Origin: Lysobacterales bacterium
Lineage (GTDB): Bacteria > Pseudomonadota > Gammaproteobacteria > Xanthomonadales > SZUA-5
Length of the DNA: 64,000 nt
Assembly (NCBI GenBank): GCA_019187485.1
Contig: JABAQR010000037.1
Coordinates: 1-64,000 of the forward strand
Direction of reading: 5' to 3'
Part shown: piece by piece, positions 9,101-18,277 of the stretch
How the letters are laid out: each line of letters begins with the position of its first letter
Numbering within the stretch: the stretch's first letter is position 1
The notes under the pieces: model-generated
What the model was told of the DNA's origin: nothing
Database searches by the model: none
Seen by the model: only the letters and a program-made list of their open reading frames with translations
Position numbers and translations under genes: made by a program

Positions 9101-10116
9101 TCGTCGAACACGCTCAGCGCGCCGCTGATGCCCAGGCGTGCAAAGCTGCGCTCCTGGGCCAGCCAGAGGTCGCCGTTGCGGTCCTGGTGCAGGTCCGAGG
9201 TGCGCCGCTGCACCGGCACGCCGGCGCGCGCGTCCAGGTGGTCGACCAGCGTGCCGTCGCGGCCGAGCAGGTGGATCCCGTCGAGCAAGCCGGCGACCGC
9301 GACTCGGCCGTCGGCGAGCGCGGCGATCGCGTAGAAGGGCCGCGTGGTTTCGCGGCCGTGCAGGCGCTGCAGCGCATCCGACCACGGCAGCAGCGCGCCG
9401 TCGCGATAGCGCAACACCTGACCGTTGTTGTTCAGCAGCAGTGTGCCATCCGCATCCCGTGTGCTGGCGCTGATGCCAACGCCCTCGAGCGCATCGCTGC
9501 CCGTCACCGGCGTCGCCACAAAGTTCGCGTCGAGCCGGCTGAGCACCGCCGGCGCGCCGTGCACCGCCAGCAGATCGCCGTCGACCAGGAAGGTCTCGAC
9601 CAGTTGCTGCATCGGCGCGCAGCGCACCGGCACCGCCGGGTCGTGCGGCACCCATGCGATCCGCGTCGCCGCCGCGTAGACCACGCCGCCGCGCACGGGG
9701 TCGACATGCACGCTCAAGGTCTCGGCGGCGACGTCGCTGCAGTCCGCCGGCAGGCGCGCGAATACGCTGTGCCACTGCAAGGTACCGCCGGCATCGTCCT
9801 GCCAGTAGCCGATGTCGCCATTGAAGCTGGTGTGGATACGCCCTTGGGCGTCGACGTCGAGGTGCTCCATGCCGCCCTTGGCGTCGGGGTGCAGGTGCAA
9901 CTGCCAGCGCGAACCGTCGTAGCGGAACAGGCCGCGCATATTGGCGACCAGCAGGCGGCCGTCGGGTTGCTCGAGGATGTTGGTGCTGACCGAGGCGCCT
10001 TCCATGGCCTGCACGTCGAAGACCTCGACCGGCAGCGCGCCGCGCTCGCTGGCGGCAGCGCCGGCGATCCACAGCGATCCGATGCAGCGGACGACCACGT
10101 TGCGCATGCACGTCAT
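6157..10116 (-). CDS. Hybrid two-component system protein (sensor, receiver and AraC regulator in one)
   Basis: 1319 residues with the full HTCS order: N-terminal signal/membrane segment, about 14 periplasmic propeller blades (repeats like DGRLLVANMRGLFRYDG), a Y_Y_Y domain near 640-740, a membrane helix near 750, a histidine kinase with the H-box FFVNVGHEFRTPLTL, an ATPase domain (DRGRGIAP, GYGIGLSLVREI), a receiver with phospho-acceptor in DLIVSDVMMPG, and a C-terminal AraC HTH (VEELARSMHADRSHLFRRCK). Such proteins sense an extracytoplasmic ligand and bind DNA directly; they are best known from Bacteroidetes glycan loci. It lies 100 bases downstream of the CSLREA gene at 10217 in the same direction, so those genes may be its targets. 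An ATG at 10107 is an alternative start. Confidence 0.92.
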   Translation of the reverse strand: MTCMRNVVVRCIGSLWIAGAAASERGALPVEVFDVQAMEGASVSTNILEQPDGRLLVANMRGLFRYDGSRWQLHLHPDAKGGMEHLDVDAQGRIHTSFNGDIGYWQDDAGGTLQWHSVFARLPADCSDVAAETLSVHVDPVRGGVVYAAATRIAWVPHDPAVPVRCAPMQQLVETFLVDGDLLAVHGAPAVLSRLDANFVATPVTGSDALEGVGISASTRDADGTLLLNNNGQVLRYRDGALLPWSDALQRLHGRETTRPFYAIAALADGRVAVAGLLDGIHLLGRDGTLVDHLDARAGVPVQRRTSDLHQDRNGDLWLAQERSFARLGISGALSVFDERNGLPSAAQVARWQGALWVASRSGLFRLRDTPVGGVVDAPVPEFRGLYGVAALGADVLLATHGSLRVVRPEGAGWRVDDVPGRWNQISLLEPSRFVAGRVYAGYAQGLLQIDLAADGSVRASEIGSLRNPVMRIAEEDVDTLWVADRVDGVLRIELADPGVPRRYGAADGLPAGTVRIYAGPRRPWFTTMQGLRVYDAASDRFIVPPGLPPELQQDRLYSAYEDQAGHLWVRGGAILNDVFWRAGDGWRIDRDLLHGVDPFPTIFGFLREGDIVWAIRANGLLRFDLAAHRPTPPAPAPLLTRVLDTRARAPLELATLAALPPSVRDLHIDFALPFLRRGAATGYRSRLAGFEDWSEWTLSGKQARVYTNLPDGEFRFEVEARDALQREVRMPPVVIATTPPWFRSAPAQAAYAGSGILALWLAMRLGARRRQRQMLVRQRELEATVAARTEELRASNAQLVAQAERLAEVDRMKTRFFVNVGHEFRTPLTLVLGPLDDLLQGTRGRLADGVRAHLQLAQRNARRVLDLIVELLDVNRLEQGRLPLRIGQHDLASLLRRIAAESQPLLERYGQQLQLECAPERAPAAFDPAQVERCIGNLLGNAAKFSPRGTRIELALAREDGCWRVDVRDRGRGIAPDALPHVFDRFFQAEGSEAASGYGIGLSLVREIALAHGGDVSVQSELGVGSCFTLRLPVAAAAEELAVPEPEALAEEAAPAAAADTAAPARGRERVLVVDDHEDLRARVHELLGQRFEVIEAANGEQAWRMACDELPDLIVSDVMMPGCDGVELTRRVRAHADTHAIGLLLLTAKAGSEHAVAGLQAGANDYLAKPFDSSELLARCEAIVAHARRLQHRLAAAAPKPAPEPVEDGDSRWRQRLDRQIAAKLHDPAFGVEELARSMHADRSHLFRRCKELLGMSPSDYLRETRLAHGHGLLERNAGNISEVAYASGFDSLSSFTRAFKNRYGVAPSQVRARVAS

Positions 10117-10216
10117 CCGTGTCGTGGGCGATCGAAATTACAGAAGCGATGCCGGATCTGGAAGATTCGCGCGAGTGGGGGCGCGTGCGCCGCGACCCGA
10201 ACGCCCGCTCCATGCA

Positions 10217-13200
10217 CTACTCGAAGCCATCCGCGAACAGGTTCTGCGGGAGCGGCGCGACCAGGCAGTTGGAGATTTCGCTGGTCGATCCGTCCGGCGA
10301 AGTCGCGGTCGCGGTGACAAAGCCCGCCAGCGGCGGCGCGTCGAAATCGATACTGAAGTTCTCCGAGGTGCTGCTGAGGGGCACTTGGACCGAGCTCAGG
10401 GGGAGGTCGCCGCGGCGACCGCCGAGGATGCCACCGGTGTCGCTGCACAACTGGCTGCGATGGAAGGTCAGGCGGTACAGCACCGGCGTGACGATGCCGG
10501 CCGGCACGTCGAGCACGCCGTTGATCGTGAAGCCGGTTGCGTCGGCCGATGCGTCGGTCAGCAGCGGCGTGTTCTGGCCGTCGTTGGCGCCAGTGTCGAC
10601 ATCGTTGACGTCGTTCGGGTTGATCCCGTTCGGGGTGCCGGTGTCGGTGAGGTCGATCGCGGTGGCGCCGGTCTGGCCGCGGAAGCGGTTGCCGAACAGG
10701 CTGTTGCGGTCGCTGCCGGTGCCCGATACCAGGATCGACACGCTGCCGCCGGTGAAGTCGTTGCGCAGGGTCCCGCCGATGGCGACGTCGCTGACGTCGA
10801 TGAGTTCCACGCTGCGGTCGTTCGAAGCCGCCTGCTGACGGTCCGGGGAGAGTCCGAACAAGTTGAGGGTCGCCGTGCTGCCGCCGGCGGCGCTGCCGAA
10901 AATGCGCACACCCGCTTGCGCGTAGTTGCCGATCACGTTGCGGTCTGCCAGCGCGTTGCCGCCAAGCTGCAGCACCGTGTTGCTGGCGAGAATGCCGACG
11001 CTGCCGCCGATTCCGCCGCCATCGGCGCGGAATCCGATCCAGTTGCCGCGCACGCGCAGGGTGCCGTTCGCGCTGCAATTGCCGGCGTCGTTGACCCGGG
11101 TGGCGATGGTCGCGCTGCTGCCGCCGTGGATCGCAAGGCCGCGCACTTCGACCTGGCCGCTCGTGCAGGTGCGCAGCGCATGGCTGAGGCCGGTCGCCGC
11201 GAGTTCGATCTTGAGCACCGCGTTGGAATCCAGACCGTCCGCATTCGGCACCGCGCCGAGCTGGGTGTAGCCATCGATGCTGGTCGCGCCGGTGATCGGC
11301 GGCAGCGTAGCGGCGAGGCCGATCAGGTGCGGGCCGTCGCCCGGAATCGCGAAGCGAATGTTGTCGGCACCGGCCTGGGCGTTTGCCAACTGGATCGCCT
11401 CGCGCAACGTGCAGGTGTTGGCATCGCCGCTCTGCGTGCAGCCGCCATCGGTGCTGGTGCTGTCGGCAGCGCTGTCGACCGCAATGCCGGGCGGCGGATC
11501 GCTGGCCGCGATGCACGCGCCCATCTCGCTGGTGCCATCGGCGCGCGTGACCGTCGCGGTGATCTGCTCGAACTGCACCAGGTCAACGTCGCTCAGGACG
11601 GCGACGTCGAAGGCGTTGCCGGCCATCCCGAAGCTGCCGAGGTAGATCGTGCCGGGGCCGTGGCCATTCGGGTGGCACTGGTCGGACGCGTACACCGCAA
11701 CCGTCGAGGGCTCGAAGCCGATGACCGGGGAATCGAAGCTGCCGACCACGCGCACGCCGCTGTCGGTGCGCTCGGCAAGGGTCAGCACCGGGAAGTTCTG
11801 CAGGCCATTCGGGCCACTGTCGCCGTCGCCGGGATCATTCGGTGTCAGCCCGTCGAGACCCAGGTCGATCGGAATCAGGTTGCTGAGCCCGAAGTTGTTC
11901 GCTGCGAGCACGTTGCCGATTCCGGCGCTGGCGAGCAACTGGATGTGCGCCGAGTTGAAGCGGAAATGGTTGGGCGCGGCATCGCTGCCGATCACGACGC
12001 CGGCCGCGCCGGCGGCCAGCTGCACGCCCTGGCCGTTGGCGCGGTCCAGGGTACCGCTGCGGTCGCTGCCGATCAGGTTGCCGAGCACGCTGCTGCCGCT
12101 GATCCCTGCGCCGGCGAAGTTGATCGCGGTGCCGTTGTCCGCGATCACATTGCGGTCAGCCGGCGCCTCGCCGCCGACGCGCAGGCGCACGCCGTCGCTG
12201 TTGACCGCGCGGGTGTTTCCGGCGGCGGTCGTGCCATCGGCGGCGAGGCCGATGAAGTTGCCGGCGATGACGCTGTCGACGCCGTTGCAGCCATTGAAGG
12301 CATTCGTGAAGCGCGTGACCGAGAGCCCGCGCACCACGATCGCGCTCGCGCACAGGTTGAAACCGGTCGCGTTGGCGCCGGCGTTGACGCCGTCGATGCG
12401 GATGCGCGGCACCGCATTGCTGACGGTCGCATCGCTGTTGGCGACGCTGCCGGGCTGCGTGTAGCCATCGATGGTCACGCCGCGCGTCACCGGGGGCAGC
12501 GGCGAGACTGGCTGGATCAGGATCTCGCTGCTGCCGCTCAGCGGCGGCACCGCGAAGTGGATGCTGCGCAAGCCGGTGCCGCTGAAGTTGTTGGAATCCA
12601 GGATCGCCTCGCGCAGCGTGCAGTGCGTGGCGCTGCAGGAACCATCGGCGGTGTCGCCGGTGTTGTTGACCACCAGTGGCGACGGGTCCAGCGGGAAGCA
12701 GGCGGAGAACTCGCTGGTGCCGACGCCGGTGCGCGTGGCCGTCATCGTGATCACGGTGCCGGCCGGCAGCGCATCGGTGGTCGACTGGGTGTAGCTGAAG
12801 GATTCGCTGGTCGAAGAGAAGGTGCGCGTCTGCACGCCGAGGATGCGCTCGCCGTCGCCGTGGCCGCCGGCGTGGCACTGCGCGCTGGCGTAGGCGCGCA
12901 AATGGTAGGAGATGCTGCCCGGGTGGCCGACATCGAGGCTGCCGGACAGCGCCACACCTCCCGGCACGCGCTGCGCGTTGGTGAGCACCGGGAAGTTCTG
13001 CAGATCGTTGGCGCCGATGTCGAGGTCGTTGGCGTCGTTGGCGGTGATGCCGTCGCTGCCGAGGTCGATGCCGAGAGTGTCGCTGGCGCCGATGCGGTTG
13101 CCGGCGAAGCTGATGTTGCGCGCGCTGCCGCGCACGACGATGCCCTTCCCGTAGTGGCGGATCGTGTTCGCCAGCGCGCTGCCGAGCGTCAGCGCGGTGG

Positions 13201-13972
13201 CGTCGACCACATCGATGGCGGTGCCACCGCCCAGATCACCGCTGCCGTTCTTGCCCATGCCGAACAAGTTGCCGTCGATGCTGGAGCCGTCGGCACCGGT
13301 GCCGTTGAGGATCACGCTGCCACCGAAGAAGGCGTTGGTACCGGCGATCACGTTGCGATCGGCCAGGTTCGCGCTGCCGACCGCGACCAGCGTGCGCGCG
13401 ATCAGATTGGTGGCGTTGCCCTGCGCGGAGTTGCCGGTGCTTGGCAGTCCGAGGAAATTGCCATGCACCTGCGTGTTGCCGGCGGTGCATGCGGCGCTGC
13501 TGTTGCTGAAGCCGACCGCGACGCCGCGGTTGAAGCGGGTGATGGCAAGGCCGCGAATGCTGACGTCGGCGGCGCACACCGCGAGTCCGACGCCGCTGCC
13601 GCCCGCGCTGGTGCCATCGAGGCGCACGCGCAGCACAGCATTGCTGAATTCGGAATCGTCGTTGACGCGGGTGCCGCTCTGCGAATAGCCGTTGATGGTC
13701 AGCGGCGCCGTGATGTTCGGCAGCGAGGTTGCCGGCTGGATCAAGAGTTCGCCGCGCGGCGGAGTCGTGATCGCGAAGTTGATGGTGTCGGCCGTCGGCG
13801 TCGCGTTCGCGGCGTTGATCGCCTGGCGCAATGTGCAGGTACTGCTGCAGGTGCTCCCGGCGGTGTCCGCGACGCTGGTGACGATGAAGGTGGCGGCCGG
13901 CAGCGTGGCGGGCAGCAGGCCGATGGCGCAGGCCAGCAGCGGCAGCAGGTGAGTGCGGGAAACTCGAATCAC
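10217..13972 (-). CDS. Exported CSLREA/right-handed beta-helix protein, DGFE tail (copy 1)
   Basis: 1251 residues. After a signal peptide (LLPLLACAIGLLPATLPAA) come three modules, each opening with a CSLREA-type motif (CTLRQAINAAN, CTLREAILDSN, CTLREAIQLAN), then GYxQ and a parallel beta-helix (DRNVIAGT, VIGNLIG types), and closing with an acidic, calcium-site-like turn (DLDIGANDLQNFPVL). The protein ends LFADGFE. The start is GTG at 13972: GGAGA sits 7 bases before it, and the GTG overlaps the TGA of the preceding gene (GTGA). The role is probably a secreted or surface protein; ligand unknown. It is a paralogue of the gene at 14420-18202, with the small gene at 13969 between them. Confidence 0.88.
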   Translation of the reverse strand: MIRVSRTHLLPLLACAIGLLPATLPAATFIVTSVADTAGSTCSSTCTLRQAINAANATPTADTINFAITTPPRGELLIQPATSLPNITAPLTINGYSQSGTRVNDDSEFSNAVLRVRLDGTSAGGSGVGLAVCAADVSIRGLAITRFNRGVAVGFSNSSAACTAGNTQVHGNFLGLPSTGNSAQGNATNLIARTLVAVGSANLADRNVIAGTNAFFGGSVILNGTGADGSSIDGNLFGMGKNGSGDLGGGTAIDVVDATALTLGSALANTIRHYGKGIVVRGSARNISFAGNRIGASDTLGIDLGSDGITANDANDLDIGANDLQNFPVLTNAQRVPGGVALSGSLDVGHPGSISYHLRAYASAQCHAGGHGDGERILGVQTRTFSSTSESFSYTQSTTDALPAGTVITMTATRTGVGTSEFSACFPLDPSPLVVNNTGDTADGSCSATHCTLREAILDSNNFSGTGLRSIHFAVPPLSGSSEILIQPVSPLPPVTRGVTIDGYTQPGSVANSDATVSNAVPRIRIDGVNAGANATGFNLCASAIVVRGLSVTRFTNAFNGCNGVDSVIAGNFIGLAADGTTAAGNTRAVNSDGVRLRVGGEAPADRNVIADNGTAINFAGAGISGSSVLGNLIGSDRSGTLDRANGQGVQLAAGAAGVVIGSDAAPNHFRFNSAHIQLLASAGIGNVLAANNFGLSNLIPIDLGLDGLTPNDPGDGDSGPNGLQNFPVLTLAERTDSGVRVVGSFDSPVIGFEPSTVAVYASDQCHPNGHGPGTIYLGSFGMAGNAFDVAVLSDVDLVQFEQITATVTRADGTSEMGACIAASDPPPGIAVDSAADSTSTDGGCTQSGDANTCTLREAIQLANAQAGADNIRFAIPGDGPHLIGLAATLPPITGATSIDGYTQLGAVPNADGLDSNAVLKIELAATGLSHALRTCTSGQVEVRGLAIHGGSSATIATRVNDAGNCSANGTLRVRGNWIGFRADGGGIGGSVGILASNTVLQLGGNALADRNVIGNYAQAGVRIFGSAAGGSTATLNLFGLSPDRQQAASNDRSVELIDVSDVAIGGTLRNDFTGGSVSILVSGTGSDRNSLFGNRFRGQTGATAIDLTDTGTPNGINPNDVNDVDTGANDGQNTPLLTDASADATGFTINGVLDVPAGIVTPVLYRLTFHRSQLCSDTGGILGGRRGDLPLSSVQVPLSSTSENFSIDFDAPPLAGFVTATATSPDGSTSEISNCLVAPLPQNLFADGFE

Positions 13973-14358
13973 AGCAGGTCTCCAGAAGTTGCGGAGGAAG
14001 GAGCGTCGGATGCGCAGGGGCGCTGCGGTGCCTGTGGCAGTTCGCGCAGGCAGGCTTCCAGGGTGTGTTTCAGGCGCGTGGCGGTGGTTGGCATGGCCGC
14101 GTGCCAGTAGCCGGGTGCGAGGCAGGTCAGAGCTTCGCTGCCGTCGATGGCGCCGAGCCACAACGTCGGCCGCAAGACCGTTCCCGAAGGCTCGCAATCG
14201 ACTACCCACAGGTCGGCAACGCGGACGTTGCCTGCGCGCCCGACGCGCGCCTGCGGCCAGTGGCGCGCGAGTTCGCCGATCAGGTAGGCGGCGAGCTCGG
14301 CGTCGACATCCAGCGCGATGCGCGGCGGCAGGCGTGTGAGCGGAGCGGAGCGAGGCAT
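13969..14358 (-). CDS. Small receiver-like protein of unknown function
   Basis: 129 residues without a signal peptide. The ATG at 14358 has AGGA five bases upstream; an in-frame ATG at 14403 lacks a ribosome site. The stop (13971-13969) overlaps the GTG start of the downstream CSLREA gene, so the two are translationally coupled, which supports a real gene. By eye the chain alternates like a degraded response-regulator receiver: IALDVDAELAAYLIGEL (strand, helix), ADLWVVDCEPSG (possible phospho-acceptor D), PTLWLGAID, then GYWHAAMPT where a receiver would have its Lys-Pro. That reading is inference, and the conserved lysine is missing. I do not recognise a named family. Confidence 0.65.
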   Translation of the reverse strand: MPRSAPLTRLPPRIALDVDAELAAYLIGELARHWPQARVGRAGNVRVADLWVVDCEPSGTVLRPTLWLGAIDGSEALTCLAPGYWHAAMPTTATRLKHTLEACLRELPQAPQRPCASDAPSSATSGDLL

Positions 14359-14419
14359 CGGATTCCTGCTGGTTGGCGCGCGACGGGTGGCTGGTACGGG
14401 CATGGCCGGCGGCCGGCGG

Positions 14420-17400
14420 CTACTCGAAGCCGTCTGCATGGAGGTTGTCTGGCCGCGGCGCGGCCAGGCAGTTGCCGAACTCGCTGGTCGAGCCCGCCGG
14501 CGAGGTCGCGGTGGCGGTGATGAAGCCGGCTTCGGGTGCCACCGCCAGGGTCACGCTGAAGCTCTCGGCGCTGCTGCTGAAGCCGCGCAGCAGCGAACCG
14601 AGGTAGACCTCACCCTCGCGGCCGGTACCGGCGCTGTCGTTGCAACTGGCGCTGCGGTAGAAGGTCAGGCGGTAGTCCACCGGGCTGGCGATGCCGCTCG
14701 GCACGTCCAGGGTACCGGTCAGCGTGATGCTGTCGCTGGTGGCGCTGCCGGCCTGCAGCACCGGCGTGTTCTGGCCTTCGTTGGCGCCGCTGTCGGCGTC
14801 GTTGAGATCATTCGGCGTGATCCCGTCCGGGCCCGCGCCCGCGGCGAGGTCGATGGCGGTGCTGCCGGTGTGCAGCGCGAAGCGGTTCGCGTGCAGGCGA
14901 TTGCCGTCGGCGCCGGCGCCGGTCACCAGGATCGCGACCGCCGAGCCGAAGAAGCGGTTGGCGAGCGCGCCCTCGCCGCCGACCGTGCAGTTGGAGGCGT
15001 CGACGAGGTCGATGTCGCGCGCGTTCGGGTGGTTGAGGCCGTCGCCGTCGCGGCCGAACAGGTTGTTCTGCACCTGGCTGCCGCCGGCGGTGGCGCCAAA
15101 GATGCGCACCGCGGTGCCGGTGGCGCGTGCGAACAGGTTGCGGTCGGCTGCGGCGGGGCCGCCGGCGGTCAGTGCGCCGCCGCCGGCCTGGATCGCGGTC
15201 GCCACCGCGGAGGATGCGCCGGACGCGCGGATCCCGAACTGATTGCCGCGCACGCGCAGGGTGCCGTTGAGCGCGCAGTTGCCGGTGTCGTTGACGCGGC
15301 TGGCGATCATCGGCCCGGTGCCGGCGAAGAAGGCGATGCCGCTGACCTCGACCGCTTCGCTGGTGCAGATGCGCAAGCCGTTGGCGAGCCCGGCGGCATT
15401 GAGTTCGATGCGCAGCACCGCATCGAAGCCGTCCTCGCCGGCGGCGTTCGGTGTGGCGCCGTCCTCGCTGTACCCATCGATGGTCAGGCCACCGGTGATG
15501 ACCGGCAGCAAGGCAACCGGGTTGATCAGGTGCGGGCCGTTGCCGGGGATCTGGAAGCGGATGCGGTCGGAACCGGACTGGCTGTTCGCCAGCAGGATCG
15601 CCTCGCGCAGCGTGCACGGGTTGGCGTCGGCGACGATGTCGCAGCCGCCGTCGACGGTCAGCGAATCGGCGTTGCTGTCGACCGCGATGCCGACCGGCGG
15701 ATCGGTCGCCTGCAGGCAGGCCGAGAACTCGCTGCTGCCGTCGGTGTGGGTGGTGATGGCGGTGATGAAGGGCAGGGCGACGAGATCGGCGTCGGTCGCG
15801 AGGATCACGTCGAAGGCTTCGCCGACACTGGCGCTGCCCAGCAGTTGCTGGCCTTCGCCGTTGCCGCTGGGGTGGCAGGTGGCGCTGGCGTGGAAGTGCA
15901 GCGTCAGGCTGCCGGCGGCCGGCGTGCCCGGAACATCGACCGTGCCCACCAGGCGCGCGCCGGCGACATTGCGCTCGGCCAGCGTCAGCAGCGGGAAGTT
16001 CATGCGTCCGTTCGGGCCGCTGTCGGCGTCGCCGGGGTCGTTCGGCGTGACCCCGTCGGCGCCGAGGTCGATCGCCAGCACGCTGGAATCGGCGTAGAGG
16101 TTGTCGCCGAACTGCACCTCGCGCGCGCCATCGGTGACCGCGATCGCGCGGCCGTTGAAGCGGAAGCGGTTGGGCGCGTCGGCGGAGCCGATGAACACCC
16201 TGACGCTGTCATCCACCACCGACACCGCAGTGCCGATAGCGCGATTCAGGCCTCCGCTCTTGTCGCTGCCGAACAGGTTGCCGAGGACCTCGCGGCGGAT
16301 CGAGGAAAAGGCCGACGCCGAGTTCATCTCGACACCGGTGGTGCCGCCGGCGAAGACATTGCGATCGCCGATCGCCTGGCCACCGATCGTCAGCGGCGAG
16401 CCGCCGGTGCCGTCGAACACGATGTGGCGTGCGTTGGCGCCGGGCGTCGCACCGTCGGTGCGCAGGCCGAAGAAGTTGCCGGCGACGGTGCCGCCGGAAC
16501 TGTTGTCGCAACCGGCGCGCTTGAAGCCGATGCCCTCCTCGAAGCCGGTGAAGGCGAGTCCACGGATGAGCACCTGGGAGGCGCAGACGTCGAATCCGAC
16601 CGGCGCACTGGCGCTGCCGGCGAGCCGGATGCGCGGGATCGCGTTGCTGAACTCGGGATCGGTGTTGACCAGCGAACCCGGCTGCGAGTAGCCGTCGATC
16701 AGGAATCCGCGCAGGATCCGCGGCAGCGGCGTCGCCGGCGCGATCACGATCTCGCTGCTGCCGGTCAGCGGCGGAATCGCGAAGTTGATGAACTGCTGGC
16801 CGGCGCCATTGAAGGTGTTGGCGCTGTTGATCGCCTCGCGCAGCGAACAGTGGGTGGCGTTGCAGACGCCGTCGTCGACGTCGTCGGCGCTGTTGACCAG
16901 CAGCGGCGGCGGATCGAGCGCAAAGCAGGCCGAGAACTCGCTGTTGCCGGCGGCGGCGTTGCTGCTGCGCACGATCGCGGTGATCACAGTGCCGGTCGGC
17001 AGCGGGTCGCTGGTGACCACGTTGCCGGTGAAGAAGTCATTGGGACTGCTGACTTCGCGCTGGAACTCGCCGAGGAAGCGTTCACCCTCGCCGTTGCCGC
17101 TGGCATCGCAGGCCGGTGAGGCGTACAGCTCGAAGAAGTAGGACTCGGTGCTGGTGTGGCCGACGTCGAGGGTGCCGCTGGCGCTGATGCCGTCTTCGTT
17201 CCGGGAAGCGCCGTTGATGACCGGGAAGTTCTGCAACTGGTTCGGGCCGTTGTCGAGGTCGTTCAGATCGTTCGGGGTGACCCCGAGCGTGCCGAGGTCG
17301 ACGCCGAGCCCGTCGTTGTCGTGGATCGCGTTCTGCGACACGCGCGTGTTGACGCCGCCGTTGATGTGCACGCCGGTGCCGTTGAAGCGGATCGTGTTGC

Positions 17401-18202
17401 GGAAGATGAAGGCGTTGTTGTAGCTGTCGTTGACGCGCACGCCGGCAGCGGCATTGCCGAAATCCTGCGAACCGCCGCGGTCGGTGCCGATCAGGTTGCC
17501 GATGACGTCGCTCAAGCCGCTGAAAGTGCCGCGCAGCTCGATGCCGAAGACGCCGTTGGCGGAGATGACGTTGCGGTCGGCTGCCGCGCTGCTGCCGATG
17601 TCGACCACCGAGGCGGCCACGCGGATGCCGGTCCCGGTGTTGCCCGCGCTTGCGGTGCCGCTGTTGGCCAGCCCAATGAAGTTGCCGTGCAACTGCACAT
17701 TGCTGACCGCACCGGTGCAGGGCGAGTCGCCGACGATGATGCCGTGCTGGGCAAAGCGCGTGACCGCGATGCCGCGCACGCTGCTGTTGCTGGCGCAGAT
17801 GGCGAGGCCGTGCGGGGCGCTGCTTCCCACGGCAGCACCGTCGATGCGGATGCGCACCGTCGCATTGCTGACCGTGGTGCTGTCGTTCAGGCACGAACCG
17901 GGCTGCGAGTAACCGTTGATCGTCAGCGGCTGGGTGACCGGTGGCAGGTTGCTCAGCGGCTGGATCAGGATGTCGCCACGCGGCGGGAAGGTGTCGATGT
18001 CGAAGTTGATGGTGTCGGTGGCGCTGGTGGCGTTGGCGGCGGTGATTGCCTGGCGCAGCGTGCACACCGAACCGCAGCCGCTGCCAGCGGTGTCGGCGCG
18101 GCTGGTGACCACGAAGGTGGCCGCGCGCAGCGGGCCGGCGCAGAGCAGCAGGAGGCCGGCGAGTGCCGGCAGGCGGCGGATGAGAGCGGCGATGAGGTGC
18201 AC
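14420..18202 (-). CDS. Exported CSLREA/right-handed beta-helix protein, DGFE tail (copy 2)
   Basis: 1260 residues with the same architecture as copy 1: signal peptide (LPALAGLLLLCAGPLRA), then three modules headed by CTLRQAITAAN, CSLREAINSAN and CTLREAILLAN, each with beta-helix repeats (DRNVISANG, VIGNLIGTDRGG) and an acidic closing turn (DLDNGPNQLQNFPVI, DADSGPNGRMNFPLL, DADSGANEGQNTP). The C-terminus is LHADGFE. The start is GTG at 18202 with GGAG 7 bases upstream, matching the context of copy 1. It is the first gene of a co-directional set (this gene, the small receiver-like gene, copy 1, HTCS). Upstream lies a divergent promoter region with an inverted repeat. Function unknown beyond being exported. 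Confidence 0.88.
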   Translation of the reverse strand: MHLIAALIRRLPALAGLLLLCAGPLRAATFVVTSRADTAGSGCGSVCTLRQAITAANATSATDTINFDIDTFPPRGDILIQPLSNLPPVTQPLTINGYSQPGSCLNDSTTVSNATVRIRIDGAAVGSSAPHGLAICASNSSVRGIAVTRFAQHGIIVGDSPCTGAVSNVQLHGNFIGLANSGTASAGNTGTGIRVAASVVDIGSSAAADRNVISANGVFGIELRGTFSGLSDVIGNLIGTDRGGSQDFGNAAAGVRVNDSYNNAFIFRNTIRFNGTGVHINGGVNTRVSQNAIHDNDGLGVDLGTLGVTPNDLNDLDNGPNQLQNFPVINGASRNEDGISASGTLDVGHTSTESYFFELYASPACDASGNGEGERFLGEFQREVSSPNDFFTGNVVTSDPLPTGTVITAIVRSSNAAAGNSEFSACFALDPPPLLVNSADDVDDGVCNATHCSLREAINSANTFNGAGQQFINFAIPPLTGSSEIVIAPATPLPRILRGFLIDGYSQPGSLVNTDPEFSNAIPRIRLAGSASAPVGFDVCASQVLIRGLAFTGFEEGIGFKRAGCDNSSGGTVAGNFFGLRTDGATPGANARHIVFDGTGGSPLTIGGQAIGDRNVFAGGTTGVEMNSASAFSSIRREVLGNLFGSDKSGGLNRAIGTAVSVVDDSVRVFIGSADAPNRFRFNGRAIAVTDGAREVQFGDNLYADSSVLAIDLGADGVTPNDPGDADSGPNGRMNFPLLTLAERNVAGARLVGTVDVPGTPAAGSLTLHFHASATCHPSGNGEGQQLLGSASVGEAFDVILATDADLVALPFITAITTHTDGSSEFSACLQATDPPVGIAVDSNADSLTVDGGCDIVADANPCTLREAILLANSQSGSDRIRFQIPGNGPHLINPVALLPVITGGLTIDGYSEDGATPNAAGEDGFDAVLRIELNAAGLANGLRICTSEAVEVSGIAFFAGTGPMIASRVNDTGNCALNGTLRVRGNQFGIRASGASSAVATAIQAGGGALTAGGPAAADRNLFARATGTAVRIFGATAGGSQVQNNLFGRDGDGLNHPNARDIDLVDASNCTVGGEGALANRFFGSAVAILVTGAGADGNRLHANRFALHTGSTAIDLAAGAGPDGITPNDLNDADSGANEGQNTPVLQAGSATSDSITLTGTLDVPSGIASPVDYRLTFYRSASCNDSAGTGREGEVYLGSLLRGFSSSAESFSVTLAVAPEAGFITATATSPAGSTSEFGNCLAAPRPDNLHADGFE

Positions 18203-18277
18203 GACGGGTCTCCGGGATCGCGGTGGCCGCAGTCTCGGCGTGCGCCAAAAACCTCGTTTGACCCCAGGTTGCCAGCG

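Noticed and set aside
9941-14110. A 1389-codon open frame on the plus strand, opposite the CSLREA gene and the HTCS start
   Set aside because: Arginine/alanine-rich, no domain, runs across three well-supported minus-strand genes. At this GC content antisense frames stay open by chance.
14318-17119. A 933-codon plus-strand frame opposite CSLREA copy 2
   Set aside because: Shadow frame; no start context, no family.
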